A stretch of DNA of 46,916 nucleotides from Vulcanimicrobiota bacterium (GCA_003136355.1 PLED01000096.1:1-46916), one strand, 5' to 3'. Counted from the stretch's first letter, positions 1-10,442 are shown. Notes: generated by a model from the sequence alone, not told the origin. Numbers and translations: made by a program.

Positions 1-1185
1 GCACCCGGAAATGCCGGCACTGCGTCGCGCGGCGTGAATTGGGAGGTCGCGCCGACCAACGGCAAGGCGCTGGGCGCGCGCTGCAAAGCCGAAGGAATCG
101 ATCTCGCCGTTATCGGCCCGGAAACGGCAATCGCGTCGGGAGTCGGCGATCGTCTGCGCGAGGCGGGAATCGCGACGTTCGGCCCGGGTCGTTCCGGCGG
201 ACGTTTGGAGTCGAGCAAAATCTTCGCCAAAAAGTTTATGGAGCGCCACAACATCCCGACCGCGCGCGCGGTCGTCGTGCATTCGCTCGGCGCCGCGCAA
301 AAAGTGCTCGACGAGTGGAACGGCGCGTGCGTGATCAAAGCTGACGGATTGGCATCGGGTAAAGGCGTTGTCGTGACTGCCGATGCAGTCGAAGCGCGCA
401 GCGTGCTGGAGGAGTGGTACGGCGGAAACCGCGTGCCGGGCGGCGGCGCGGATGTGCTACTCGAGGAAAAGCTCGAGGGGCGCGAAGTCAGCGTCTTCGC
501 GATCGGCGACGGGCGCGCGCTGTTTCCGTTTGCGTCGGCTTGCGATTACAAACGCGCGGGCGACGGCGATACGGGTCCGAACACGGGCGGCATGGGCGCA
601 TATTCGCCTCCGCATGGTTTTCCAAGTGACCTCGACGCGCAAGTGCAGGAACGTATCATCGGGCCGGCGCTGCGCGGGTTGCAGGCCGATGGCGAGCATT
701 ACATCGGCGTGCTGTATTGCGGGCTGATGTGGACGCAGAACGGTCCGTATGTGATCGAATTCAACGCGCGGTTTGGCGATCCGGAGACGCAAGTGTTGAT
801 GCCGCGCATCGATGGGGACTTCGCGCTCTTGCTTAAGTCAGCGGCGGATGGAACGCTGGATACGGGTGTAGCGTCGTTGGGCGAACGCGCATGCGTGGGC
901 ATCGTTCTCGCCAGCGCGGATTATCCGCGCAGCAGTACGCCGCTTGCGGACTTGCCACGCGACATGGCGCTGCCTGAAGACGTGCACGCGTTTTGGGGAA
1001 CGTCCACGCCGCAAAACGGTTCGGTGAAGTCGGCGGGCGGCCGGGTTCTTACGGTGAGCGCGCTCGGCGACGATTTACCAGCGGCGCGTGCGCACGCCTA
1101 CGACGCGGTGCGCGATCTCACACAGCGGTTCGGCTCGGCCACCGGCCTTACGTTCCGACGCGACATCGCGCTAGTTACAAGGTAG
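1..1185 (+). CDS. purD: Phosphoribosylamine-glycine ligase (GAR synthetase), 5' truncated by window start
   Basis: Frame is open from base 1 (APGNAGTASRGVNWEVAPTN...), typical PurD N-terminal motif; ATP-grasp motifs DGLASGKGV, GPNTGGMGAYSP, EFNARFGDPETQ. Confidence 0.96.
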   Translation, partial: APGNAGTASRGVNWEVAPTNGKALGARCKAEGIDLAVIGPETAIASGVGDRLREAGIATFGPGRSGGRLESSKIFAKKFMERHNIPTARAVVVHSLGAAQKVLDEWNGACVIKADGLASGKGVVVTADAVEARSVLEEWYGGNRVPGGGADVLLEEKLEGREVSVFAIGDGRALFPFASACDYKRAGDGDTGPNTGGMGAYSPPHGFPSDLDAQVQERIIGPALRGLQADGEHYIGVLYCGLMWTQNGPYVIEFNARFGDPETQVLMPRIDGDFALLLKSAADGTLDTGVASLGERACVGIVLASADYPRSSTPLADLPRDMALPEDVHAFWGTSTPQNGSVKSAGGRVLTVSALGDDLPAARAHAYDAVRDLTQRFGSATGLTFRRDIALVTR

Positions 1186-1190
1186 CGCGG

Positions 1191-1253
1191 CCCCTTCGAC
1201 AGGCGCATCTACGATGCGCTGCTCAGGGTGGTTCGACAGGCTCACCATGACAA
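1191..1253. repeat. Hairpin repeat copy A (two units; second unit is the GGTTCGACAGGCTCACCATGACA variant)
   Basis: CCCCTTCGACAG-GCGCATC-tac-GATGCGC-TGCTCAGGG then TGGTTCGACAGGCTCACCATGACA; fills the purD/AttH convergent gap. Confidence 0.9.
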
Positions 1254-1255
1254 CG

Positions 1256-2308
1256 TTACAGAATAACGCGCTCGACGTAGCCCGTCAGTTCGACGTAGCC
1301 TTGACCACGCGCACGGTTCGTCGCGGCGTCGCGTACGTCGGTGGCGCCTTCCCAATACGACGGCGACGAACGCAAGACCAATTCTTGGTTTGCAAGCACG
1401 GGCGTAACGTTGAGATCGAGAGACGCTGAAGGCACGCGTACGCGCCAACTGGCCGGATACAATGCGTGCGTAGCGCCACTGCGCCACCGGCTGGTTGCGG
1501 TGACGGTGAATTGGTTGAGCGAAAGCGGGCGCACGCGGCCGTCGCGTTCGATGAGACTGCCCGACGATTGCGGTTCGATCGTGTTGTCCGGCCGGCGGAA
1601 CAGGTAGATCATCAGCTCGCGGCCATCGTCGAGTTGCAGCGACATCCAATCCCAGCCGGTCTCTTCGGAGAGCAGCTGGTTGGTGCCGAACTCATGATCC
1701 ATCCATGATGTACCGCTCACGGCGAGCGTCTTGCCCGCATACGTCAGCACGCCTCGCGTGTGCAGGCGCGAAAACGAATAGTAGTGCGACGCGCAGCTCG
1801 CGCACGCGCCTTTGCGAAAGAGACCGTCGTGGCCGTGAATCGCGGGCGGTTTGAGTGGCTGCTGCGTGAGGGCGAGACGCGTATCGCCGTCATCGGCATG
1901 CAATGTCATGGGGAAGCCCTTGAGCGACCATGTATCCACGTTAACGGCCAGCTTTCCGACGGCGGCCGCGCCCAAGCCGAGAGCAGAGCGCGCGACGCGT
2001 TCGGCGTGAAAGAATTTCCCGCCATTCTGATCGGTGAGCGCAAAATGCGCGGCATAGACTTGATCGCCGCGCCACTTACTGCTGCCGAGGATGCGTTGGG
2101 CTCGCGCGACGTCTTGGGGCCGCACGCGCGCGCGAAAGAATGTGACCTCGTAGCCGAATTTGCGTCCGTCGGCGGCTTTGAGATGTCCGGTGAAATACCA
2201 CCACTCGGTTTGGTATGAGGGATGCGATCCGTGGTCGGCCGGAAAATGAAACGTATAAGGCGCCGTTGCGATGGCAAAAGCAGCCGCGGCGGCGATGAGC
2301 AGTTTCAT
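1256..2308 (-). CDS. AttH/CrtC lipocalin-like secreted hydrolase family protein
   Basis: Signal peptide; FHFPADHGSHPSYQTEWWYFTGHL, DGRELMIYLFRRPD, typical of COG5621-like proteins; start overlaps the permease stop. Confidence 0.85.
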   Translation of the reverse strand: MKLLIAAAAAFAIATAPYTFHFPADHGSHPSYQTEWWYFTGHLKAADGRKFGYEVTFFRARVRPQDVARAQRILGSSKWRGDQVYAAHFALTDQNGGKFFHAERVARSALGLGAAAVGKLAVNVDTWSLKGFPMTLHADDGDTRLALTQQPLKPPAIHGHDGLFRKGACASCASHYYSFSRLHTRGVLTYAGKTLAVSGTSWMDHEFGTNQLLSEETGWDWMSLQLDDGRELMIYLFRRPDNTIEPQSSGSLIERDGRVRPLSLNQFTVTATSRWRSGATHALYPASWRVRVPSASLDLNVTPVLANQELVLRSSPSYWEGATDVRDAATNRARGQGYVELTGYVERVIL

Positions 2309-4863
2309 TCTGCGCGCACCGCGTCGGCGGTTGCGATTCGCGCGGCTACCTGGGCAGGATAGATGCCGGCGAGAATTGCGGCGATCAGCACCAGCAGCAG
2401 CGATTCAGCCAGCGGCCAATACGGTACGTGCAAGTGCATCGGCCAGCCGAATGCTTGGCGGTCGATAACGTAGATCAACAGCAACCCCAGTAACATTCCC
2501 GCTCCGATTCCGAATAAACCGCCGAGCACGCCGATGAGCGTTGCTTCGTATAGCACCATATTTCGCACCGAGCGGATCGTTAAACCCAAGTAGCGCAGCA
2601 CGCCGATTTCACGCCGGCGCTCGAGGACGAGCGCGAAGAGCGTGCTCACCACACCCATGACGGCGATCGTGATCGCGATGATATTGAGCGCTTGCGTGAT
2701 GAGGAACGTGCGATCGAAGATGGCGAAGACGACCGCGCGCAGATCGTGGGTGGTTTGCACTTCGACGCGCAGGGGGAGCGCAGCCCGAATGACGCGGGTG
2801 CGTAGGGCATTGAGGTCGGTGCCCGGCTTGGCGTAGACCGAAAACATGCCGGCGGAGTCGTCGCGATAGAGGCGGTTGAACGTGCGCTGGTCGACCATCA
2901 CAGTGCCGGCGTCATTCGAATAATCGTCGTAGATGGCCGCAATGCGGAAAGATGTCGGTCCGGCGGGCGTGTCGAGCACGAGTGCATCGCCCGGATGCAG
3001 ATTCGCCTTTTCCGCAAACGGCGCGCTCACGATGACGCGTGTCGTCCCGGGGAGCGTGCGCGCAAGGGTTGCAGCGTCGGCGCCGCCGGAAACGCGCACC
3101 CAATCGCGTTGTCCGATCGTGCGGAAGTCCGTTCTTGCAAGCGTAATCAGCGATCCGCGACACGGAATCTCTACGCCGCGGAACGTGTCGACGGCGGCTA
3201 CACCCGGCAGCGCGCGAATGCGTTCCGGAATCTTCGCCGGAATGCGCGCGTCGTAGACTTCACCTGAAACGCCCATCGGCCGGACAAAGAGATCGGCGAT
3301 CAGTGTTTGGTCGAGCCATGCGGCCACAGTCGCGCGCAGCGAGAAGACGCTGACGGAGACGCTCACGATCATGGCCACGGCGATCGCCAGCGCCGCGATC
3401 GCCAGACTGTTGCGGCGCGGCGTTCCGCCGAAATTCGCCGCGGCGAGCATGGCGGCGGATGAAAAACCATAGCCGAGGTTTTGCAGCAGGCGCGCCGTCA
3501 CGATCACGCCGAGCGGCACGCACAGCGAGGCGCCCAATATGATGCATAGGGCCGACGCGTAACCGAACAACGGAAGTCCGTCGATGGCCGGCGCTTGCGC
3601 TAAAATGTAGGCGACGCCGAGCAGCAACAGTCCGCCCAGTGACAGCAAGATCGCGAGGCGGGTCATCCGCGGTTCGAAGCCGCGCGAGCCCATGACACGC
3701 GAAGGTTGCGTGCGGGCCGCTTCGACTGCCGGCGCGATCGCGGAGATCATCGCGACGGCAATGCCGAAAAGCAGCGCTTCGATCATGAGACGCGGATCGT
3801 AGAGAACGCGATCGACGTGCGTTCCAACATAGAGCGTGTTCACCGTGTGGGTTACGGCTCCGACCGCTAGACGCGCAAGAAAGTATCCGAAGATTAAGCC
3901 GAGGAAAGAACCGAGCACGCCAAACAGCGCGCCTTCAGTCAAGAAGGCAGCGAAGATCTGTCTGCGCGTCGCGCCAACTGCACGCAACGTTCCAATCTCG
4001 GCGCGCCGCTGCACGACCGAGATGGCGACGGTATTGTAAATCAGGAACGCGCCCACGAGAAGGGCGATCAAGGAAATTGCGGCGAGGTTCACTTGGAAGC
4101 TGCGCAGCAGGCGGCGGACTTCGTCCGTGCGGGTCGCCGGTTCCACGACGCGAGTTCCGGGCGGAACGATCTTTCCGAGTGCGGCTTTCACTTGCGCGAG
4201 ATGTTGCGGCGCGACGATGCAGTCGATGCGATCGATCGTACCGACTTTTCCGAAGAGTTCTTGCGCCGTGACGATGTCGACGAAGACGACGCTCGAGTCC
4301 GCGGCGCTCACGGTGCGCGGGACGATCGCCGCTACGGTAAACGTGACGGGCCGCCCGCCGGCGAGGGCAGCGAAACTGCTACCGATGTGCAGTCCCAAGC
4401 GATCGACGACGCGCTGCGAAACGATCGCGCCGCGACCATCCATCAGACCGTAGGGGTCGGAGGTGTTGCCGCGCACGTCGACGCCTTCAGGCAGCGGCTG
4501 CAGCAAATCTATTCCGAGCACACGCAGGATCTCGCCGGAGTTCGGGTCGCCTTGACGCGCGCCCACGACGATCGAATCTTCGATGACCGGCGAAGCTTGC
4601 ACCACATCGGGCGCGCGCATCACTTTCAAAAGCGTGCGTTCGTCGAATCCGCGTCCTTCACCGAGGACTTGCAGGTTCACGCGGCTCGTTACGATGTTCA
4701 CGTTGGAGGAGAACGAGGCGATTGCGGTCGCATTTGCGAGATCGATGGCGACGAACAGCGCGATGCCGAGCCCGATCGCGAGCAGCGTTACGAAAGACCG
4801 CAAACGGTTTTGCCACATGTAGCCGAGCACTAAGCTTCGGAAGAGGGTGAGGAGCGCTTTCAT
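2305..4863 (-). CDS. ABC transporter permease, FtsX/MacB-LolE type, fused double module
   Basis: 852 aa; duplicated FtsX-type TM blocks (RRAEIGTLRAVGATRRQIFAAFLTEG and RRREIGVLRYLGLTIRSVRNMVLYEA). Confidence 0.93.
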   Translation of the reverse strand: MKALLTLFRSLVLGYMWQNRLRSFVTLLAIGLGIALFVAIDLANATAIASFSSNVNIVTSRVNLQVLGEGRGFDERTLLKVMRAPDVVQASPVIEDSIVVGARQGDPNSGEILRVLGIDLLQPLPEGVDVRGNTSDPYGLMDGRGAIVSQRVVDRLGLHIGSSFAALAGGRPVTFTVAAIVPRTVSAADSSVVFVDIVTAQELFGKVGTIDRIDCIVAPQHLAQVKAALGKIVPPGTRVVEPATRTDEVRRLLRSFQVNLAAISLIALLVGAFLIYNTVAISVVQRRAEIGTLRAVGATRRQIFAAFLTEGALFGVLGSFLGLIFGYFLARLAVGAVTHTVNTLYVGTHVDRVLYDPRLMIEALLFGIAVAMISAIAPAVEAARTQPSRVMGSRGFEPRMTRLAILLSLGGLLLLGVAYILAQAPAIDGLPLFGYASALCIILGASLCVPLGVIVTARLLQNLGYGFSSAAMLAAANFGGTPRRNSLAIAALAIAVAMIVSVSVSVFSLRATVAAWLDQTLIADLFVRPMGVSGEVYDARIPAKIPERIRALPGVAAVDTFRGVEIPCRGSLITLARTDFRTIGQRDWVRVSGGADAATLARTLPGTTRVIVSAPFAEKANLHPGDALVLDTPAGPTSFRIAAIYDDYSNDAGTVMVDQRTFNRLYRDDSAGMFSVYAKPGTDLNALRTRVIRAALPLRVEVQTTHDLRAVVFAIFDRTFLITQALNIIAITIAVMGVVSTLFALVLERRREIGVLRYLGLTIRSVRNMVLYEATLIGVLGGLFGIGAGMLLGLLLIYVIDRQAFGWPMHLHVPYWPLAESLLLVLIAAILAGIYPAQVAARIATADAVRAE

Positions 4864-4866
4864 TCG

Positions 4867-4926
4867 CCTCTCGACATGCGCCCTGAGGGGCGCTGCTCGG
4901 GGTCCTTCGACAGGCTCAGGATGACA
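4867..4926. repeat. Hairpin repeat copy B
   Basis: CTCTCGACAT-GCGCCC-tga-GGGGCGC-TGCTCGGGGTCCTTCGACAGGCTCAGGATGACA; abuts the permease start codon. Confidence 0.88.
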
Positions 4927-4953
4927 CTCATTGCTACCATCACACTGCCGCCA

Positions 4954-5607
4954 TCACGTCAGGCGGCCGTCCTGGAGGTGGATTGAGCGGTCGCACTGCT
5001 TCGCGGCTTCGGGGGAATGTGTCGCCATCAAAATCGTTTGACCGCGATCGGCGATGTCACGCAGAAGGTGAAGAACCGTGGTGCCGGAGTGCGAGTCCAG
5101 ATTTCCGGTCGGTTCATCGGCCAAGACCAGAGCGGGTTTATGAATGATCGCGCGCGCGACGGCGGCGCGCTGGGCTTGGCCGCCGGAAAGTTGTGAAGGA
5201 TAGGACGCGGTTTTGTCTGCGATCCCGACGGCTTCGAGCGCCTCTTCCACGCGGCGGTCGATTTCTTTTTGCGGGCACCGCCGTAAAATGAGCGGAAGCG
5301 CCACGTTGCCGGCGACCGTCATCGCGGGCAGCAGGTTAAAGAATTGGAAAACGGTTCCGATTCGATTGCGCCGGAGCGCCGTGAGTCGATCGTCATTGAG
5401 CCGGGTCGTCTCTTGGCCATCGACAAAAACGCTCCCAGAGGTCGGAAGGTCGATGCAGCCGGCCAAGTTCAGCAGCGTGCTTTTTCCGCAGCCGCTCGGG
5501 CCGACAAGCGCGACCATTTCGCCGGGAGCAATTTCAAAAGAAACGCCGTCGACTGCGCGCACGCCGTCATAATCCTTGGTCACCGATACCATCGCAAGGG
5601 CGCGCAC
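4954..5607 (-). CDS. ABC transporter ATP-binding protein (LolD/MacB-like)
   Basis: Walker A GPSGCGKST, signature LSGGQAQRAAVARA, Walker B ALVLADEPTGNLD. Confidence 0.95.
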   Translation of the reverse strand: MRALAMVSVTKDYDGVRAVDGVSFEIAPGEMVALVGPSGCGKSTLLNLAGCIDLPTSGSVFVDGQETTRLNDDRLTALRRNRIGTVFQFFNLLPAMTVAGNVALPLILRRCPQKEIDRRVEEALEAVGIADKTASYPSQLSGGQAQRAAVARAIIHKPALVLADEPTGNLDSHSGTTVLHLLRDIADRGQTILMATHSPEAAKQCDRSIHLQDGRLT

Positions 5608-5617
5608 GCCCGCCTTG

Positions 5618-5655
5618 TTCTCGCTGCGCTCCCGCGAGCCCGCTCCAGCATGACA
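5618..5655. repeat. Divergent hairpin repeat copy C (GCTG..CAGCATGACA outer arms)
   Basis: TCGCTGCGCTCCCGCGAGCCCGCTCCAGCATGACA in the lolD-like/purF divergent gap; shares the ATGACA terminus, outer arms GCTG/CAGC. Confidence 0.5.
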
Positions 5656-5683
5656 AAACGTAGGCCTTCCGAACTAACGAGGC

Positions 5684-7051
5684 ATGTGCGGCGTCGCGGG
5701 AATCTATGCACCGGGGCACGACGCGGCGCGGCTTGCTTTTTTTGCACTCTACGCGCTGCAACACCGCGGCCAGGAGTCGGCGGGCATCGCCGCCGCGGAC
5801 GGCGGCGCGCTGCGATCGCACAAAGAAATGGGCCTCCTCGGCGCCATCTTCGATGAAGAGAATCTGCGCGATCTGACCGGCTACATCTCCGTCGGACATA
5901 CGCGGTACTCTACGACCGGTTCCTCGATCGTCGTCAATGCACAGCCGCTGCTCGAACAAAGCGTGCTGGGCGATTTTGCATTTGCACACAACGGCAATTT
6001 GACCAACACCGACGAGCTGCGCGAGACGCTTTCACCGGGCGTGACGCTGCAGGCGACATCGGACTCCGAAGTCATGGCGAAGCTGATCGTCGAGGGCAGC
6101 GGATCGATGATGGATCGGATTATATCGCTGCTGGAGCGAGCGCGCGGCGCGTATTCGATCGCGCTGTGCACCAAAGACGAACTCTACGCGTTTCGCGATC
6201 CCTGGGGCGTGCGGCCGTTATGCTTGGGAACGTATGGCCAAGGCGGCTACGTGGTGGCTTCCGAGTCGTGCGCGCTGGCGACGATTGGCGCGAGCTATGT
6301 GCGCGAACTCAAACCCGGCGAAGTTATCCGCGTGTCCAAGGACGGTTTCGAATCGGTGATGGTGCGGCCGGGAGAGAAGGCGGCGCTTTGCATGTTCGAG
6401 TACATTTACTTTGCACGTCCCGATTCAAATTTCAGCGGCGAATCTGTCTACATGGCGCGCTACCGGATGGGACGCGAACTTGCGCGCGAGTATCCGGTCG
6501 AAGCCGACGTGGTGATGGCGGTTCCCGACTCTGCGATTCCGGGCGCGATCGGATATGCGGCCGAAGCGCAACTGCCGTATGTCGAGGGGCTGATCAAAAA
6601 CCGGTACATCGGACGCACGTTCATCAGCCCCCAGCAAGATATGCGCAGCCGCGGCGTGCACTTAAAGTTCAATCCGGTCGTCGAGAACCTCAACCAGCAG
6701 CGCGTCGTCGTCGTCGATGATTCGATCGTGCGCGGAACGACGACCCCGCGCATCGTGGAACTGTTGCGCGAAGCGGGCGCATCGGAAGTGCACGTGCGCA
6801 TCAGTTCGCCGCCGATCATGCATCCGTGTTATCTCGGCGTGGATATGGCGACGTACGACGAATTGATTGCCGCCAACCTCACGGTCGAAGAGATTCGCCA
6901 GCGCATCGGCGCCGATTCGTTAGGCTATCTCAGTCTCGACGGCTTGGTCGCTTCGACGGGCCGCAAACGGGACGAGATGTGTTTGGGCTGCTTGACGGGC
7001 ACGTATCCGAACGTTCCGGCCTGGCACGCTTCGCGCGCCGCTCCCGTTTAA
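5684..7051 (+). CDS. purF: Amidophosphoribosyltransferase
   Basis: MCGVAGIYAPG (N-terminal Cys nucleophile), HTRYSTTGSS, VVVVDDSIVRGTTTPRIV PRPP motif. Confidence 0.97.
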   Translation: MCGVAGIYAPGHDAARLAFFALYALQHRGQESAGIAAADGGALRSHKEMGLLGAIFDEENLRDLTGYISVGHTRYSTTGSSIVVNAQPLLEQSVLGDFAFAHNGNLTNTDELRETLSPGVTLQATSDSEVMAKLIVEGSGSMMDRIISLLERARGAYSIALCTKDELYAFRDPWGVRPLCLGTYGQGGYVVASESCALATIGASYVRELKPGEVIRVSKDGFESVMVRPGEKAALCMFEYIYFARPDSNFSGESVYMARYRMGRELAREYPVEADVVMAVPDSAIPGAIGYAAEAQLPYVEGLIKNRYIGRTFISPQQDMRSRGVHLKFNPVVENLNQQRVVVVDDSIVRGTTTPRIVELLREAGASEVHVRISSPPIMHPCYLGVDMATYDELIAANLTVEEIRQRIGADSLGYLSLDGLVASTGRKRDEMCLGCLTGTYPNVPAWHASRAAPV

Positions 7052-7063
7052 CGAACGAACGCA

Positions 7064-8392
7064 ATGCGCCGAGCTTTGATAGTGGCCGTATCTCTGTTTG
7101 CCTTGGGCGTGCCAGCCTGTAGCGGCACGAATGCGGTACCCGCAACCGTGCCGCCGGATACGCCAAGCTTTATCGACGCGTGCATAAACGCGACGCCGCC
7201 GCCTGCACCCGCGTCCACGCCTGGCGTGGTGCCCCAGTTGCGCGCGTTTGTGAAAACGCCGATTCGCGGCTTGATCGATTTGGGGCAGATTAACTTCGAA
7301 ATCATGCCCCCGGCGCCATACAACACGCTGTACTATGCCTGCCTGAGTCAAACCGAAATCTCCGGCATAGTCGTGAACGACACGTGGGCCGATCTGCAGC
7401 CTGATTATGCCGGCCAACCGCTTAACACGGCGACCATCGATGCCGCGCTGCAGTTGGTTGAACGATACAATCGCTTTCCGGGGCGCTCGCTCGGCGTGCG
7501 ACTTCGCGTATGGGCCGGCCTCTATGCGCCGGATTGGGCCAAAGCTATCGGCGGCCCGGCCGTGGACATCTGCGATCAGGGCGCGGTACCGCAGCCCGTA
7601 CCCACGTCGACGACGCCGACGCCGTGCCCGGCCGCAGCCATCAAGACCGTCGGACGGTTTTGGTCGGATGCCTACGACGCAGCGTGGCGCGCGCTTCAAA
7701 GTCAGCTTGCGTTGAAGTACGACAACGATCCGTTCGTCACTGAGGTTTCGCTGAGTTCGTGCAGCTCGCTGACGAGCGAGCCATTCGTTCAACCTGAAGA
7801 CAACTATTCACACGCGAACATGCAAGCCAGCGGTTACACCGATGCCGGCTACCAGATGTGTTTGGCGGGTGCCGTTGCGCGCGACTATGCGCCATACTGG
7901 CACGCAACGCCGGTTGATTTTTCATTCAATCCATTCCAGCTCATCGATCCGGTTCCGAAGCAGAGCGACCTCGCCTTCACTGAAAACACGATCGACGCGT
8001 GCCGGGCGCAGCTCGGCAGCCGATGCATCTTGCTCAACGAAACGATGGGAAAGTTCACGCCGGCGCCATCGCCGGCGCCCGGAGCAACTCCGGCGGGCGC
8101 CGCGGAATATTTCGCGATGTGGGAACACATGCATGACGCCGGCGGCACGATTGCCTTTGAGACAGCATCGCCGCCCAACCTTTTGATCGCATGGGGTTCC
8201 AATCTCACGGGTTGGAGCGCAGCGGTGACTATGGCCATTAGGTACGGCGCATCGTCGCTCGAGCTGTTCCCGCCCCAGCGCTCCGGAGTACCCTGCACGA
8301 CGCCGCCCACGCGACTATGGGTCGAGGGTTACACGTGTTTCAGCGATAGCACTATGGCCGGCTGGAAGGGGCAGCTTACGCCGGCGAATTAG
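7064..8392 (+). CDS. Secreted lipoprotein, putative TIM-barrel/glycosidase-like fold
   Basis: Lipobox LGVPACSG; VNDTWADLQPDYAGQ.. and VRLRVWAGLYAPDW segments resemble barrel hydrolases; no confident family. Confidence 0.7.
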   Translation: MRRALIVAVSLFALGVPACSGTNAVPATVPPDTPSFIDACINATPPPAPASTPGVVPQLRAFVKTPIRGLIDLGQINFEIMPPAPYNTLYYACLSQTEISGIVVNDTWADLQPDYAGQPLNTATIDAALQLVERYNRFPGRSLGVRLRVWAGLYAPDWAKAIGGPAVDICDQGAVPQPVPTSTTPTPCPAAAIKTVGRFWSDAYDAAWRALQSQLALKYDNDPFVTEVSLSSCSSLTSEPFVQPEDNYSHANMQASGYTDAGYQMCLAGAVARDYAPYWHATPVDFSFNPFQLIDPVPKQSDLAFTENTIDACRAQLGSRCILLNETMGKFTPAPSPAPGATPAGAAEYFAMWEHMHDAGGTIAFETASPPNLLIAWGSNLTGWSAAVTMAIRYGASSLELFPPQRSGVPCTTPPTRLWVEGYTCFSDSTMAGWKGQLTPAN

Positions 8393-9219
8393 GGGAAGCG
8401 CTTTTCTTTTACGTCTTCCGCGAACGACTGCAGAGCCGCGGTCGCGTTGGTTCCGACGGATGCGTAGCGTTTCGCGAAACTCGGTGAATCCGGATACATG
8501 CCGAGCACGTCGTGCAGCACGAGCACTTGCGAATCGCAGTGCGGACCGGAGCCGATGCCGATCGTCGGAATGGTCAGCATTTCGGTGAGTTCGCGAGCGA
8601 CTTCGTGATCGATCACTTCGAGCACGATGGCATAGGCGCCGGCAGCTTCGATCGCTTTCGCGTCGGCGACTAACCGTTCGCGATTCTTGCGCATCTTGTA
8701 GCCCGGACCTAAACTTGCCGTTTGCGGCATGACGCCGATGTGTCCGACGACGGGAATGCCCGCACTGTAAATCGCACGGATGCGATCGGCGACGAAGGTT
8801 CCGCCTTCCATCTTCACCGAACACGCGCCGCCGTCTTTGACCAAACGGATGGCGTTGCGCGTGGCGTCTTCGTCGCTAACTTGGTACGAGCCGAACGGCA
8901 TGTCGACCATGATGTGCGCGCGCGACGTGCCGCGCACGACAGCGCTCGCGTGGTGAACCATATCTTCGATCGTTACGGGCGTTGTTTCATCGTAGCCGAG
9001 CACGACGTTACCGACGCTGTCGCCAACCAAGATGACATCGATGCCGGCCTTTTCGGCGAATTGCCCGAACGGCGCGTCGTACGCCGTCACGATCGGAAAG
9101 ATCGTGCGGCCCTTGCGGCGCTTTATCGCGCCGGCGGTGACGCGGCGGACCGTGCCCTTTTCGGGTTCGTACGGACGCGCGTTTTCCAGGACGTTCTTGT
9201 GTACGGTGTGCGTAGCCAC
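8389..9219 (-). CDS. panB: 3-methyl-2-oxobutanoate hydroxymethyltransferase
   Basis: TAYDAPFGQFAEKAGIDVILVGDSVGNVVLGYDETTPVTIEDMVHHASAV. Confidence 0.97.
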   Translation of the reverse strand: MATHTVHKNVLENARPYEPEKGTVRRVTAGAIKRRKGRTIFPIVTAYDAPFGQFAEKAGIDVILVGDSVGNVVLGYDETTPVTIEDMVHHASAVVRGTSRAHIMVDMPFGSYQVSDEDATRNAIRLVKDGGACSVKMEGGTFVADRIRAIYSAGIPVVGHIGVMPQTASLGPGYKMRKNRERLVADAKAIEAAGAYAIVLEVIDHEVARELTEMLTIPTIGIGSGPHCDSQVLVLHDVLGMYPDSPSFAKRYASVGTNATAALQSFAEDVKEKRFP

Positions 9220-9233
9220 AGTCGACGAACCTT

Positions 9234-10397
9234 CTACAAGCGGTTGAGCACCCCTATGAAAAGCAACGCGCCGGTGCGCTCGTCGCGGATTGCAAAGATG
9301 AAGGAATGATCCACGACAAAAACGGGCGGTCGACGCGGGGATAGGCTTATGCCCAGCCTTGCCATCTCGACCGACGTTGCCGCCGCTGCGGTTGTTCCGG
9401 CCTCGTCCACGCGAACGTACGATGCGTGCTCAACGTCGGCGATAAAAAGTTCTCGAGGAAGATACATTCGCGTGAAATCCGCATTTCTTGAGAATGCGAT
9501 ACCCATTCCTAAAGCGCCGAGCGAATCGTTTAGGCTACGTTTATAACGCGCGGTAAAGCGCGGCATCGAGAATCGTATGTACTGAGGACGCAGCGCCCGC
9601 CTGTCGCGCTCAAAGCGCTGTCGCGTAAGCGTCTTCAGCAAATTCAGCGCATTGTTGTGGTCGGGAAGGATGATATAAGCAGCAAAGCCGCCCCGGCCAT
9701 ATGGTGCCCGCAACTCCCTGTAACCACGCTCTTGCGCCGTTTCAAAAGATCCCACCAGCGTCATCATTTTGACGGTCGTTTGCGTTCCGTCGGCGCTGCT
9801 AAATCGGTGCGGTTGGGTAGACTCTTTCGCGAATGGCAGCGTCCAATTCGCTTGAAATGCTAGCGCATTTGTAAGGTAGGCGAAGTCCTCAGGATGCGTC
9901 GCATCGATTAGGTGACTGATGAGGCCGAGTGTATGTGCGCTCACCCAACTATTGATCTCTGCCGCTGCGCGCGGACTTTCGAAATGTACCGCGCGAGCTT
10001 CGGCAGCATACTTGTCGCGTATCAAATGCATATAGCTCGGAAGGGGAGGGTCCGCGGCGCGGAGCCAGATCGCATCGGCTAGGCCCACTCGCGCATCACG
10101 ATTTGTCAGCGTCTTGCGAATGAGCGCGGCATTGCTATCGGCAAGGTTCTCTCGCTCGGGCTGCCGGAGCGCACGCAGAATCGCCGTACGCGTTTCGCCG
10201 TTTGCCCCGTCGGCGGCCATGGAAAGCGCGATGCCTATGCTCAGCGGCGAGATGAAGACGTTCTCATTGGCTCGTGATGCGAGCCGTTGTAAGAGCGTTA
10301 TGCCGAACGCGTCGAAGTTTGCCGGACGCGGCGATGGAGCCGGTGCGGACACGCCTAAACACAGAAGCGCCACGGTGAGCGCCGTCCAGCGTTTCAT
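9234..10397 (-). CDS. Secreted serpin (serine protease inhibitor), copy 1
   Basis: Signal peptide; VFISPLSIGIALSMAADGANGET; hinge GTTAAAAT; C-term HSFIFAIRDERTGALLFIGVLNRL. Confidence 0.95.
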   Translation of the reverse strand: MKRWTALTVALLCLGVSAPAPSPRPANFDAFGITLLQRLASRANENVFISPLSIGIALSMAADGANGETRTAILRALRQPERENLADSNAALIRKTLTNRDARVGLADAIWLRAADPPLPSYMHLIRDKYAAEARAVHFESPRAAAEINSWVSAHTLGLISHLIDATHPEDFAYLTNALAFQANWTLPFAKESTQPHRFSSADGTQTTVKMMTLVGSFETAQERGYRELRAPYGRGGFAAYIILPDHNNALNLLKTLTRQRFERDRRALRPQYIRFSMPRFTARYKRSLNDSLGALGMGIAFSRNADFTRMYLPRELFIADVEHASYVRVDEAGTTAAAATSVEMARLGISLSPRRPPVFVVDHSFIFAIRDERTGALLFIGVLNRL

Positions 10398-10426
10398 AGG
10401 TCGTCAGCGATTCGATAAGCGACAAT

Positions 10427-10442
10427 GTGACGCCCGCGTCAC
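10427..10442. promoter_or_regulatory. Palindrome TGTGACGC-CC-GCGTCACA (core 10426-10443)
   Basis: Perfect 8-bp arms, 2-nt spacer, in the divergent gap between serpin 1 and the lipoprotein ORF. Confidence 0.4.

Noticed and set aside
4093-4833. 246-aa plus-strand ORF and other long ORFs antisense to the ABC permease
   Set aside because: Mirror of a clear FtsX-type permease; composition (R/D/H-rich) is typical of antisense frames in GC-rich DNA.
6920-7792. 290-aa minus-strand ORF spanning the purF end and lipoprotein start
   Set aside because: Arg-rich, no motif, overlaps two supported genes.
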